In this document: positions 49,494-62,140 of the stretch, piece by piece
Position numbering within the stretch: position 1 is the first letter of the stretch
Layout of the letters: every line of letters begins with the position of its first letter
NCBI RefSeq assembly: GCF_003369915.1
Contig: NC_046674.1
Location: 20,153,657 to 20,217,656 of the forward strand
Direction: 5' to 3'
From: Drosophila miranda
Lineage: Eukaryota; Arthropoda; Insecta; Diptera; Drosophilidae
DNA: 64,000 nt
Position numbers and translations under genes: made by a program
Notes under the pieces: generated by a model
What the model was told of the DNA's origin: nothing
Databases searched by the model: none
What the model saw: the letters and a program-made list of their open reading frames with translations, nothing else

Positions 49494-49515
49494 CAGAGAG
49501 AGAGGAGAGGAGAGC
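49494..49515. promoter_or_regulatory. GAGA-rich element upstream of Cpr62Bc
   Basis: GAGAGAGAGGAGAGGAGAG about 150-170 bases before the TATA box, a typical GAGA-factor (Trl) arrangement for TATA-type Drosophila genes. Function is inferred. Confidence 0.5.
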
Positions 49516-49662
49516 AACTTCATGGGCTTCTCGTCTGCGCAGCGGCAGCCGTTGCTTCGTTGTTTTTGTTTTTGCTGACCGATTCGCTCGCTTTGCGTTC
49601 AACTTTGGCTCTCTTCGGTTTGGCTCGCTGTGGTTCGTGAGGCAGCTCGGGCGTTGTCTTGT

Positions 49663-49700
49663 ATATAAAAGCGGGCTCCTTCTGGTTCTAGTTATCAGTT
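49663..49700 (+). promoter_or_regulatory. TATA plus Initiator core promoter of Cpr62Bc
   Basis: TATATAAAA begins at 49662-49663, and an Initiator ATCAGTT has its +1 A at 49697, about 34 bases downstream, the normal spacing. The predicted leader to the ATG at 49772 is 75 bases and begins with the Inr. This is a well-formed inducible-type core promoter, unlike the DRE/motif 1 promoters in the left half of the window. Confidence 0.85.
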
Positions 49701-49771
49701 GAATCCAGCTCAACATCGCATACACTCGCGGCTCTAACAAACCGAACTCCAAAAAATCCAAAACCATTCAA

Positions 49772-50648
49772 ATGGCTTTCTTCAAAGTGAGTGAAAAAGG
49801 ATCAATCGAACGATATACATACAATAACCTTTCGCTGTTCTCGTGTTCATGTGCTCGAACCTAACCCCTTTTTTTCTTTTTTTTTTTCTGTGTACAGTCC
49901 TTGATCTGCCTGGCTGTCCTCAGCGTGGCCTCCGCCGGTGTCCTGCACGGCGGTGCTGGTCTCTACGCCGCTGCCCCAGCCATCTATGCTGGCCATGGAC
50001 ATCAGGATGAGGGAATTGACTATCATGTAAGAATGGGACCATTACCATTCTTTTGGTACACTTTCCAACACCGTCTGGTCTGGCCTGTGGGCCAGGGTCG
50101 TGGGCCTTTGCTTTTGACATTTGGAGATTTTCCCACGACTGTCCATTAGCATAGCCCGCGGCGGCGTCGGTGTTGCAAGTGTTGATGGTGGCGTGTGGCA
50201 TGCACATTAAATTAACACCTGGATCTTGTACTATCCACAGGCGTACCCCAAGTACCACTACAACTACGGCGTGGCCGACTCCCACACCGGTGATGTCAAG
50301 TCCCAGCATGAGGTGCGCGACGGTGATGTTGTGAAGGGATCCTACTCCCTGGTGGAGCCCGATGGTTCGGTGCGCACCGTGGAGTACACCGCCGATGACC
50401 ACAACGGCTTCAACGCAGTGGTGCACAAGACTGCCCCCACCATCCACCATTCCGCACCAGCTGTGGTCGCTCATGCCGCTCCAGTGCTGGCCCATTCCGC
50501 CCCACTGCTGTCCCATGGCCCGTCCATTGCTCACCATCTGTCTGCCGCTCCCGCTGTGCCCTATGGCGGGTCTCTGGCGCATCATGCCGCCGTGCCCGCC
50601 TACGGCTATGCCACCCACAACGCCCACGCGCATGTGGCCCACTACTAA
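49772..50648 (+). CDS. Cpr62Bc: Cuticular protein Cpr62Bc (RR-2)
   Basis: Structural protein of the cuticle that binds chitin through the extended Rebers-Riddiford domain. Exons 49772-49786, 49898-50026, 50241-50648 (552 nt, 183 aa). The first exon codes only MAFFK, a typical insect cuticle gene arrangement with an intron inside the signal peptide. The signal peptide is [18 protein letters not shown], cleaved before GVLHGG. The RR-2 domain covers about residues 49-112 ([17 protein letters not shown], then [20 protein letters not shown]). The His/Ala/Pro tail has VVAHAAP and AHHLSAAP repeats and ends HAHVAHY. The TATA/Inr lies 75-110 bases upstream; AATAAA at 51134-51139. It is paired with the related Cpr62Bb 7 kb downstream. 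Symbol given from recalled sequence and synteny. Confidence 0.92.
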
Positions 50649-53600
50649 GGAGAATGGAGGGAGGATACCCAGCCACCCACTTGCCACCATGCAACCACCA
50701 CACCACCACCACCACACCACTCTTCTGTAATTTATTAAGCACGTTGACGACCTCACAAAAACCGAATGGAAAACGGATGATCGATCTACTGATGAAGCCT
50801 GCTCCAATACTCAGAACAGAATCAAGTCATGTCCATCATTACCATGTGTAAATAAGAGCGAGGGAGAAGGTATAATCAGCCTTGTTCTCTCTCTCGCACT
50901 CTATCACCTCTATGCATCTGTCTATCTCCCTCACACCACACCATTGCCGTCTCTGTCTCAGCTTTCGCGCAATTCTCTTTTTGTTTGTAATATTTTAAAC
51001 TTCTCTTTTTGTTGTACATAAGTTGTAAAAAAAAGCGAGTGAAGAACGATGAAAGCCCCAGCAGCGCAGCCCATCATGCCACGCCCACACGACACCAACC
51101 TGAAAAAAGATGAAGAAAAAATGAACAAAAACCAATAAAAAAATGAACAATTTATACATATATTGTATTATAAAAAAAAAAAACAATTTTCTGTCTAATT
51201 TAAGTCTAAAGCTGAATACAAAATTTAGTGAATGACAAAAACCCAAGAAACTCAAAGATTTCCTTCAACGGAACTGATTGGATCATGAATACAGTCATGA
51301 ACACATTCACTTTCGATTAGCAATCGATTCTATTTACTATCTCTAATTATGATTGCAATAATTTATGAGAGTTATGGAAATTGATGGGTAGATCGACTGG
51401 CTAGAGATCATGTCCGTTGATTGACAATTATCGGCTTGGATAATTTGTGGGCGGTAGATATAAAAGGTGAAGGTAAGCACTGCCAATTGATTAGCATTAA
51501 ATTAATAAATAACAAGCTATTATTATCTGTAAATTGAAGAACACTGTCTGGTAATGTCTCCGTCAAATTGAGACACGTGCATGTTGATCGGTAGATGGAT
51601 TTGGAGTCGCCTTGACATACATTTTGGAAATACTATTGATCTTCAAATTGTGACTATCAAAGCTAGTTTGGCATAGATTCTTTAGTGCTCAAATATTCAT
51701 ATTATATTCAGGTTTACAATTCAATGGTATTTATGTTAATACATTTCTTACTTGCTTTTGAAATGACAGAATGGACAATATTTCAAATTACACTAATAAA
51801 TATATAGAAATAGCGAGATTATTCGTAAGGATCAGGGATAAAATTTCCTTCTAACTGTTTAAAGCGGAATCCATAGTTTTCTTTTAGGCATCATTTGTTC
51901 AAAAGATGAATTTGAGCTTTAAAACGTTTCTGCAAGACCGTTAGATACGTGTTTGATATGTTTGTATACTTTTAGGCTATTTTCTAAGATAGCTTTTGAA
52001 TAACTGAATTTTTAGTTAATGAAATATCATATAAGAGGACCCAAAAGCTTTAGCCAAAGACTTGGAAAATATCAATCTATGAGTACGGTAGACTTAGGCC
52101 ACCCGCACAAAGTAGCCGAAAGCCGAGCGGAAAACTTATTTAAAAGCTCTGAAAAACAGACACGTTGCACCGGTGCAAGTGCGCACATTGCCGACTTAAA
52201 TGAGATGAAAACTTCAAAAGCTCGCCCTGTTCAAAAAATTTGTTTTTTCAGCAAGCCAAAGGGTGATATCTATAATCAATATTTCGTTCTTGTGTCAGCT
52301 ATGATATGGTGGTCCTATATTCACCAATTTTGTGTGGGTTATACACAAAAATGGGAACTTTTGGGGTGATTATCGGAAGTCTGCTATCAAGGGCTGTCAA
52401 ACACATACTAAGTAACGCAGCTTCTTTAAATTTTGACAGGAGCCAACTGACAGATGCCTGTTGACATAAGCAGTGTTGGTCTATCAGTTAATAGGCGGGA
52501 AATTCAAAATGTCACGGACGTTTTGAAAAGTCTGCGTAAAACAATACCGCGATAATTATCGGAACATCAGATGTTCATATAACTTTTGCTGCTAATTCCA
52601 AACTCCATTTCATATACCACTCTAAACAATCGTCAATAACTATTACAGTCACTCACAAAACCCTTATATATCATCTTACTCATTTTTCTCCCCTTGGAAG
52701 AAAACCACAAATAGATGCCCCTGCTTTTTCTGTTGGTAAACAAGCTGCCACCCAATGCGGTCACAAGTTCGGGGGCGTCACTCTCTCTACAAAAGACAAT
52801 AAACCATAACTTTGAAACATTTAAGTCAGAAGAGATGCTTCCGCATGCAACAAATCTTGTCATTTCCGTCACTTTTAACGTGCGAACGCCAGCAACAAAG
52901 CGAAATATTGATCTCTTAATGGGCACAACGTGGACCTGGCTAAACAAATGTCTAACAATCCGAATAGAGACACCCATGAAAACAGTGCAAATGCTCTGGT
53001 TGGGGGAAGAAGCGTTTATCCGAGATCTGGAATCAGCGAAGCGTTTAAATGTACGCAAAACAGAAAAAACAAAAGGGTAAATATCTCATACGTGGAGTCC
53101 ATTAATTAGCTAGAGAGTCTAAATGCGACCGAAGAACCGAATCCGACAGTTGCCGCCTTTGGGGTGCGGATTCACCAGCAGTTAAGGTCAGGCTGATGGG
53201 AAATGCCGGAAGGAAGTTTCCGCTGGCTAACTAGATCCAACTCGAGTATGGAGAGTAATTCTACTTCCCCCCTGAGATCCACTGATTCTGCTATGCCAAA
53301 ACTCCCATGTAACTCCGCTCAATGCCAAATGGAATGGAAACTTGAATCGGACTCAAAAGTACTCGTACCGGTATGTGTATCTACATGCAGTGCTCCAATA
53401 ACCTTTAGTTAGCCACCAACTTCTTCATCGATGAATGACAGTTACTAAAGCTTTAGTTTTCAATTTTGCTGTTTATTTTTTCGAGAGACTATAACTAGTT
53501 GACATTCAAGATGACTGCCTCAATAAACTGTCGCCAACACGTGCTCTCTATATGGTATCGATTGCAGTTTCTGTACGAATATCTCTCTGTGCTAGTCTCT

Positions 53601-56600
53601 CTGTTGCGGCAGCATTAAGATACAACCTCAAAGATATGCATCGATCGATGCCGATACAATTTATAGATAATAAAATAGCTACTGGTTTCGTTCGGCGAGA
53701 AGAGGATGAGATACACGTACTCTTGCTTGTCGTGTCGAGAGATTTGTTTTGTGGCTGTGTGGCACAGTGTGAAACTATTGCTGAAAAATTTGTTCGAGCA
53801 TGTAAATTTGTTCTATAAATGGAGATCATTTTTAAAGGAGTTGTGATTGGATTTCCATATGGCATGCATTTGCATCAATTATGAATGGAATTACAAACAA
53901 TGAAAAAAACTTAATAAACTTCATAAAATATAAACGAAATGAAAGTTGATTATGCATATTTGGCATTTTCTATGGATGAAAAAATATGTTTTACAAAATA
54001 CTATGAAGCTATGATTCAAAATTAAAATATCCTTACCATATTACGCACATCCAGCGATACTCATTCAGAGCTGCTTTTATTTCGAAATCTCCCTTTGAAA
54101 ACCTTCTATAAACCACTGTAAAAACGCTAAATGTCGTCTGGCTGTCTGCGTAATTGAAAAATTCCATTAATTAGTGAATAATGTTGTACAAGTACCGATC
54201 GGACATAATCAAATAGAAGTTAAGTAGAAGCGCGCATAAATAATGGAAAATGCATGCCATTATTCGCTGGAGAGAAGAGAGCCGTGCATAATCACGGCCC
54301 ACCGACTGTCAGAGTCAATTATATAACAATGTTAACTGGATTATTTGAGCCGTTAATTTGATGCATGGCAAACAGTCTGCAACAAATTGGCTGAAAAGGT
54401 GCGAAGAATTCGCTTGAAATTTATAGCAGAGCCCAGGCCCAGAGATGGAGCCCGGCCCAGCTCAGCCCAGCCCGCGGCTCCATTCATTTGCATTTTATTA
54501 CAGCGAACGCATTTGCCACGGGTCATACTGTAACACAGGGCTACGGCTACCTGGCTAACAATGGTCACTCAATTGGAGATGCGGCAGTGCGCTGGGGCAC
54601 TCAACCATGGCCAACTAAGGGCGACAACAATGACAGCGGCAAGCAGAGAAAAAGAGTAGCACACCATCCGCCCACACTCAAGCGCTTGACTTGCAACATT
54701 CGCACCTTGGCCGGATAGTCATTCCAGACTCATTTCATTCCCCATGTTGCAAGCAAGCCCCTTGTCGAACGTTGCCGAGTGGTGCCCTGTCCGCTCCATT
54801 GTCAAATTAGTCGGTGTGCAAACAAGCTGGAATTAGGTGACCGAAAGTAAACCAAGTCAAAGTCACCATTCAGGGTGGGGGGGAGCCATTTCAGCCATGA
54901 TCCAAGCTGCTTAATGCTAAATGTGCGGCCTCATGGCAAAAATTGCACTGCCGATTCCCTTGAGTGTCGCACTTGACTGCAGAATGGCTTTGGTTTGCCA
55001 ATGAGGTGCTATTCACTCTGAAGGCGGGGTTTCCAGAGAGAAGAGAGATTTTCCATTGAGGCTGGTGGAGGCTGATGGAAAATACGTTCTGGAGCTACTT
55101 CAAAGGACTTCAATCTATAAAAGATTTCTCCAAACAGATATTTGTTCAAGTAATTTCTCCATTCAAATCCATTCCAGCTTGATCGCATACCACTCTTGAG
55201 TCCCCTTCTAAACTGCCCTTCACCCAGACCCATTTAACGTCATAAATATCCCCTATTTATGAATATTTGCCAAGTTTTACCGCAACTTAAACGCGAGTAT
55301 GTTTAAGTTAATTCCCAAAAAAGCGAAACAATACCCAGCCACGCACATGTGTCATGATGTCTACTTACAGGCCAGCAAAAAGAACTAGAAAAAGACTCCG
55401 ACTGCATATGGAAAACCTTCGGAAAACGCCGACAATCGTTGGTTAGTTGAATTTTCCCAAGTCTAGGTAGCAAAATACTTTGGCGGCATGCAAATTGACT
55501 TAATCTAGTATTTAGTTTTAAAAAAACCGCAGTCGAAGCCAAAAAAAATTGGAGACAATTGTTTTCATGCCACTCCGAAGGTTGTTTCAGGCTTTTTTTC
55601 TGGTTTCCATAGGAGGTTTACTTCTTTTTTTTTCTGGTCAGGTCAGTTTCAGATTATGGCTGAAGCTCTCCCTCCACGCGTTTAATTAGAGTCTCTAGCA
55701 CCGCCCCTCGCAGCGGTTAATTATGTGAAAATCCACAAGAAATGTTGACCTAAACATTGCATTAAAGCAGCTAACATTACGAGTACTATTTGAGCCGCAA
55801 AAACTTGCACAAATCACTGCCGACTCATTTGCGGTTCGACAATATTTAAAATTGGTTTGTTGTCTAATGGACAGACCGCAATTGGCACGTTCTCGTCGCG
55901 GTTCAAGGATGTGCATAAACGTAAAGATTATTGATTGAAAATCTGTCTCAGTTTGGGGTTTTTGTTTGGGATTGGAAAAAATCTGTTGGAAGATGTTAGA
56001 ACTTTGAATCTTTAAGCAACAGTCATGACATCTCAAGCAACATCTTTTTAGGTTTACTTAATCCACAGTATCCACATTATTTGAATTACAAGTATCCACA
56101 TCATACAAGTATCTTCTTTTTGATCTGCTGAAACCCCTTCTCCCTCAATACAGTAAATACCTAATGCTAACCGAAAGGTCAGTTCTAGAACCAGCTAAGG
56201 AATACGATTCATTTAATTTGCAGATTGTCATAAATCGTTCGTTTCTAAGCGACTTTTGCTTTCATTTGAGGCCTGGGCCAAAATGGCAGCCACGTCTAGA
56301 GTCTGGCATAATGCGCTTGACCTTCGGCTGAATGCTGTGAGCCAGAGACCCCATAGAGAGGTCCAGTGGCAGCAGTTTTTACTGTAGTTGCTGGCTGCCA
56401 TTGCTGTCATTGAAGTAGATCACTGAGAATTTCGCATGTGCCAAATAACTAGGCCCTCGTATTGTACGCTGCAACTGCAATTGCCAGTTGCAACTTGACC
56501 CGATTCGTATTTGATTTAGTTTGAGATTCGGTTCTTGGAGACTTAACGATTAATTTTCGGTTTCGATTTCGGTTTTTGTTACTTGATTGAGAATTAAGTT

Positions 56601-57383
56601 GTTAACTCAATTGGTCTTGCTTTTGGGCCAACAATCATTTCTTGCAGAAATCAAGGAAATTCATGATTAACTCGAATGATTAATCTCGCATAATTCTGAA
56701 GAGAAGTGACTGTCTTGTCTCAGAAACGTCATGGGATTGGTAGCTGATTTTGAGAAATGTGTCGCCAATTGGTAGACAACAAACAACAACGACACCCCAT
56801 TCAATCGGGGGCCGCCGTGCCACCCCATTCAGTGGGGCAACATCCCATGGCTGCCACTCCATGCTGTAACATCCAGCTTCATTCACATGGCACCACCATG
56901 GCAGACTCTGTTGCAGAGTGGATCAGAGCTGGAACAAAGAGTGTGGAAGAGTGTGGCAGACTGTTGCGGAAAGACAGGCAGAGCTGGAGCAGCGCTGTGG
57001 CAGACCTGAGAGCAGAGCTGGAGCACCGCCGTGGGGGCAGCATTCGCCACAGTTGAGTGACTGAGAAATCAAAAGTCTTGGCATTGTGGTGCCTCTGTCG
57101 ACTGCTCTGCCGTTGACTGCTCTGTCGACTGCTCTGCCAGTGGCTTTCGCACATTTTCGCGCTTATTTAATGGAAACTGGCTTTCAGAACCGCCACAGTA
57201 TTCCGGGCAACTTCGCAGCGTTTGTATCTAGTGCCGTTGAAATACTCCAAGTAAATCTTCAAAGACTAAAAATCCCCGTGGAGTTTTTTTAACGAACTTT
57301 GTTTCTGTGTTTTTTTTTTTAGCACATATTTTCTCCATCTCAAATCAATTTTGAAACAGAAAATAAATAGCCCAATATATAAA
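50649..57383. other. Intergenic region between the two cuticle genes
   Basis: It starts with the Cpr62Bc 3' UTR (CCACCA repeats, CT-rich tract, AATAAA 51134). After that no gene is recognised. Plus-strand frames at 52019-52369 and 52715-53080 are the longest, with no family resemblance. Tandem GTCGACTGCTCTGCC sequence is at 57096-57135. The last 80 bases hold the Cpr62Bb leader. Confidence 0.45.
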
Positions 57384-60000
57384 ATGGCAAATATCTTGTG
57401 CTTTGTGATCCTTTCGTTGGCTCTGTTCGCCAGTGTTGCTGTAGCTCGACCAGGATATGCTCTGGACTACTATGTGAGTTATTATTGGAATAAAATAAGG
57501 ACTATAAAGGATGAAAACAAACAAAAAATGGTTTATCAATGTGAAAGAATGTGGGAAGCCAATTGAGGACCTTCATGAGATGAAATTAGCTCCAAAAGTG
57601 AAACCACAATTAAAAAATATAAATTAAAGTAATCTGATTCCAAATTTGAAGTATTAAATGTTGATTCAAATGCAAGGACTCTTCGAAGCCATTTTCTGTG
57701 TACCGAGGATCCCTATCCATATTGATTTCAATATAGTTTGTAATTCGAAGCTAAGCTTCCTTTTCCAATTAAGTAATTCTTACACTGCTATATATTATCC
57801 TATCTTTTTCTGCATCAGGATCATCCCAAATATGCCTTCAACTATGGCGTGGCCGATCACACCACAGGAGATGTGAAATCCCAGCATGAGACCCGCGATG
57901 GAGATGTTGTCAAGGGTAATACTGGTGGAACAGCTCCATCAAAACAGTTTGTTAATCATTAAATTTTCCTCCTTTAGGCCAGTACTCTTTGGTTGAGCCC
58001 GATGGTTCCATCCGCACTGTGGACTACACGGCGGACTCCATTCATGGCTTCAATGCTGTTGTGACCAAGTCCGGACCCACTGTCCATGCCCAGGCTTTGG
58101 TGGCAAAGCCGATTGTGGCCCACAAGCCCATTCTCAGCCACTACGAGCCGCAGCCGCACTATGTGAATCATGTGGCACCTGTGGCCGCTGCACCACTGGT
58201 GGTGGCTGCCTCCCCGGCGCCCTATGGTGAGTTTTCTGCAACAGGAGATTTTACAGCTCTTAGTTTGGGGGATTAGAAGCACCTTCCTAGTTGGCCTTCA
58301 CCTCAATTTCACCTTGGTCGCACTTCTTCTTCTCACCCAATCCCACACCCAAGTAGTAGGTAGTAGCTGATGATATTGTGGTTCCACCCACCCAATTCCA
58401 CCTGATCTCTGCTTGCTCTTCTAGGCATGAACACCTATCGCATGCTAAAGCTGTTCAGGCGTCATGCCAACTATCTGAACAATCAATATCGCAAATTGCG
58501 CCCAGACGAAGACGATGCTGATGATGATGATCTTGGAGTTGATTACTATGCAGCCTACTGAGTCTGAGTCTGAGTCTGAGTTTGTCGCTGCCTTCTTTGT
58601 ACTGAATATCTTACCATAATTCCATTGTAATCATCGATTTCTAGCTTGGGTGGCAGTTGCATTGTCAAATTCATTCAATAAATTGCACATATCATACGTA
58701 TATGCGAGCGGCGCACTCGAGCGGCTAAGCTGAATCACTTGCTAATGGCCTGGAGGGGCGGAACTGGCCCACGAATGTGTAACATAACATGGTTGACTAA
58801 TCTACGACACGCCCACCAAACGGTTACCTCACTTTTACTGCGATCTGAGCCAAAGATCTGGCTTTGTTTTTGTGCAGGTTGCACTTTCGGTTCGTATTTC
58901 CCACAAAGATTATGTCAGTGCATCATCTTTCCAAAAAAAAAAAACAACACACACAGCAGCCACAACACATATTTCATGGAAAATTGCTGCCTCTTCTTCA
59001 AAAATTTCCATTCTCCCCAGTCCCAGCAGTACTCCCCCATAAAGACTTCAACATAATTTTCTCAATGTCGCAATGCTTTGTTGTTGGAGGCTTGGGAAAC
59101 GAATACATGGTGGATGCATGGTGAATACATGTGAAAACTCATAATTGTTGTGGGTGCTGCGGTGCAATGTTAATTGAGAATTATCAGCGAAACGCACAGC
59201 GAAACGCACAGCGAAACGCACAGCGAAAGAAACCAACGCCCAAACAAAAGACTTAGGCAGCGAACTTAATCACAGACGCTTTTTGCATACAAAATACGAT
59301 AAAGAAAAGCCAACTAGAAAAATGAGCAAAAACGAGAAAAAAGGGCCCGAAGACTTCGATACCCTTCCAAAAACATTTTTCCTATTAAAAACACAGGATA
59401 TTGTCATCATAATCTGTACAAAATTTCAGCTGTATATCTTTTCACCTTTGGGAAATAGTACTCTACATGGCAAACATCTAATCAAAGTCATAAATACCCT
59501 CCTTAAGAGTACAACAAACTAATATCTCAATCTGAACAGCACCTGTGACCAATTGACTTAACAAAACTCGTGCACAAAAACTTATTGGCAAAGAAAAAAA
59601 AGTAGCCAGCCAAAAGAAATTGCCAAGAAAATTGCTTGTTCAGCATTGAAATAGTATTTTGTTGGCTTTGTTTGCTTTGTGGAGCTACTTACCAGCAATA
59701 GCAGAAAGACAGCCGGCAACAGCTGTTACCACACTGACTTTTTTTTGTCGGTCATTATTGCAACAAGAGCCACAGAAATCGAAATAAATTTAAGCCAGCC
59801 CCCAACCCCACATCCAATGCTAATGCCTGAATATATTCAATCTTCAAGTGTCCAAGCATTATGCCCCAGCGCCTGCTGCCCCCATCCACTACGACTATGA
59901 CGATGGCTACTACAACCAGGGACAACAGTACGAGTATATTCCCCAGTACGATTCCGGAAACTACGGACACTATGCGAGTCCTTATGCGGGCCACTACTAA
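57384..60000 (+). CDS. Cpr62Bb: Cuticular protein Cpr62Bb (RR-2), long-tail isoform
   Basis: Chitin-binding cuticle protein. Exons 57384-57473, 57819-57915, 57978-58226, 59849-60000 (588 nt, 195 aa). The signal peptide [21 protein letters not shown] is followed by RPGYALDYY. The RR-2 domain is split over exons 2-3 ([18 protein letters not shown], then [20 protein letters not shown]). [18 protein letters not shown] region follows. The last exon ([21 protein letters not shown] to PYAGHY) matches the Tyr/Gln-rich end I recall for D. melanogaster Cpr62Bb (194 aa). The final intron is 1.6 kb and spans an alternative last exon at 58425. AATAAA lies at 60197-60202. The gene probably arose by duplication with Cpr62Bc. 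Confidence 0.92.
58425..58561 (+). CDS. Cpr62Bb: Alternative acidic last exon of Cpr62Bb
   Basis: Exon 3 ends with a single G of a codon at 58226. The acceptor CTTCTAG before 58425 joins to it in frame, giving Gly then [20 protein letters not shown] and ending LGVDYYAAY with stop 58559-58561 (isoform of 573 nt, 190 aa). This replaces the Tyr/Gln tail by a basic segment followed by an Asp-run (DEDDADDDD). A separate AATAAA at 58677-58682 supports an independent 3' end. The two tails are mutually exclusive. Confidence 0.7.
58562..59848 (+). other. Cpr62Bb short-form 3' UTR and intron
   Basis: It opens with CTGAGT tandem units (58559-58582) and the AATAAA at 58677, then intronic sequence up to the acceptor TTCAAG before 59849. 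A 12-bp tandem repeat lies at 59185-59229. No other gene seen. Confidence 0.5.
59185..59229. repeat. 12-bp tandem repeat (CAGCGAAACGCA)
   Basis: Three full units plus most of a fourth, nearly identical, inside the last intron of Cpr62Bb. It makes a false repeated Arg/Phe frame on the minus strand. Confidence 0.9.
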
Positions 60001-61149
60001 ACAGCCCACTCGCCGCGATTTTTTTTCTTAGTTTTGTTAAGCAAATTTAGTTCTAACTCTTCCCCAAAACATTTTGATGGCTTTTCTCAGTGTAGCTTGC
60101 ATTAAGATCTTTGAGATCTACGCCGAGATCTGGACCACAAACGAAGAGGAAAACGACGAGGTTAATCTTACTTAAGTTATGTGAAAATTTCTGTATAATA
60201 AAGTTTCGGAAAAGATATTTTTGTAAGTGGAAATATGAAAATAACTGTGTTTTTCTTTCAACTTCAAGAGAAAAAGATAATAAACTTCGTTGTTTAACAT
60301 TAAATTCTGATGGATTTATTGAATATCTTTTTTTATATTTACAAATCGTATCGATTAATAAATAAACAAAAGACTACTCTCGTCCTTTATTCCAAAATAA
60401 AAGGAATATACATAGACTCTTAGAATCAAATAAATATCATCCAAGGAAATTCGAACTCTGAGTCCGAACCTCAGACAGAGAATATAAAATGGAATCGTAT
60501 CCCTCCTTTGAATCGCCTGCATCCTTCCTTGCCATGCATTTTATATAGATAGGTGCCAGGCCATGGCTCTGGTTAACGGAGAAGCCGGGCTCTATCTTTC
60601 TGCAATCGCTTATTTTCTGTGAAGCACCTGCTGCACCCTTTTAAGTGTTCGGAAGTGGAATTTTGGGACTGCTCATTTTCGATTGTTTAGTGTCGCATAT
60701 TTAGATAGCTCAAAACGGGTTTTCAGACTGTATGTTGATTTTTTTTTGGAGTGGGCCAAAGGATCTGCACTGGCTTTATAGTGGATCTTTTGTCTGCCGA
60801 CTGCGTTCACAACTTTAATATCTGTCTAGCTGGATACTACTTCCAAATAGATTTTACCAACATCATGCTTCTATAATATATACTTTTCTACGTCTCTGAC
60901 ATTTGTAATGAGCAGATGTCTCAATCGAAATTCAGCTTTGAGAGCGCTCCATGTTGGCGTCACAATTTACACTTTCGCATTAATAAATTCAGTTTGCGGC
61001 CCATTGGGGCCAGGCCTAAATCGATGTGTCTCATGGCCAATTGAACGCGATGAAAGCTCTATTTCATTTGCGGTTGCAATGGAAAATATAGCCATACTAT
61101 GAGTTTATTCAAAATTTGCTGTTTCCTTTCGGGCTTTCCCACAAAGATT
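60001..61149. other. Cpr62Bb 3' UTR and spacer
   Basis: The 3' UTR runs to about 60220, with AATAAA at 60197. The remaining sequence is AT-rich, with short unrelated frames. I see nothing else in it. Confidence 0.5.
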
Positions 61150-61507
61150 TATGTTGACAAAAACTTTTCACGGTCTGCAAAATTTGCATCTGCTTACATA
61201 AGCTTCTGTTTGCTTTACTTGTGTTTTTCTGCTATTCGTTTGGATGGCCCATTTGTGTGGCTTAATTGGCTCTGTAGACATTTCTTCCGGTGGCTTTTGC
61301 CTGACCCACGAGTTGGTCAAAAGTGGCAACAGCTGGTAGACAAACAGCAGCTTTGGACCAAGTAAAAAGCTTGGCTTGAAGTCAGGGTTTAGTCTGCACT
61401 AAAGTTGTTGAGCAGAAATATGTTCATAGTCTGCTTTAAGGCGAGGACAGACAAAATAAAGCAAACTTTTCAACTAAAATGTATACTAAATGTACATACT
61501 AATACTA
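61150..61507 (+). repeat. Direct duplication, left copy
   Basis: About 358 bases that match 62141-62507 from ATGTTGACAAAAACTTTTCA through TTCGTTTGGATGGCCCATTT, CTGACCCACGAGTTGGTCAA and AAAATGTATACTAAATGTA, with scattered substitutions and small indels. There is no shared open frame (the frame in the left copy is broken in the right copy), so it is non-coding. No terminal repeats or duplicated flanks noticed. Confidence 0.85.
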
Positions 61508-62140
61508 TCTGGCCCCGAATCATTTGGCGCAGTATTGTGAACTATTTCTGTTGCTCTAAACGATGACATTTGGAAGTATGAATTGAATGTGCGAATGGAC
61601 TTCAGAAACATGTTTGAATCGTGATCCTCTTGTTTACACATACATACATATATGGTTCTCATAGCACCAAACAGAACTTTCGGATGAGCGGAATATTCAA
61701 TGTTTTACTCATACTCGAATGCGAGACGAAGAAATCAATCGGATGTAAATGCTTGATGTACTCTTTGGATTTGTCCGCCATATTCTCTGTGAGTGTCAAT
61801 TACGTAACGACGCACTTGTCTCACACGCACATTTTCGTTATCTGGTTGAATTCCTTCGACTCTGTTTGTTGCGTTATTTTTTCGACAGTGCAACTGGGCC
61901 CTCCTACGGCAATGTTCAGTGTAGCACACACAAAAAAAGCTGACAAAATGGCTATTTTTTCTGATGAAAATCGGTTTGCAAGGCTTTCACAGCCACAAAA
62001 TGAGTAGCACATGCACAGAAATAGCTCAAATCATACTTTATTGTGATTAAATTTTGTTCGATTTTGCTCATACAAATACACTAAAGTCCCGTTTGAAAAA
62101 TGGTGGGTGGTGGTAGTAAGGCAAAAAATACTTAACAGCT

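Larger units (their letters stand above)
39462..49660. other. 10-kb intergenic region between CNMa and Cpr62Bc
   Basis: It begins with the CNMa 3' UTR (CA microsatellite 39708-39740; AATAAA 40016). The rest is unique, moderately AT-rich DNA with simple repeats: GA 43985-44017, TA 43541-43558, GGGGTACA/GGGGAACA 44256-44302 and GATCGGAT 47449-47476. One exon-like segment is described at 44838-44996. No protein or RNA gene is recognised; enhancers for the flanking tissue-specific genes are likely but unseen. Confidence 0.45.

Noticed and set aside
49920-50807. 295-codon minus-strand frame opposite Cpr62Bc
   Set aside because: A shadow of the codon-biased, G/C-rich cuticle gene on the other strand; crosses its introns.
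61621-62007. 128-codon plus-strand frame between the direct duplications
   Set aside because: Overlaps other open frames on both strands, no family resemblance, and interrupted by donor-like GTGAGT without a matching acceptor.
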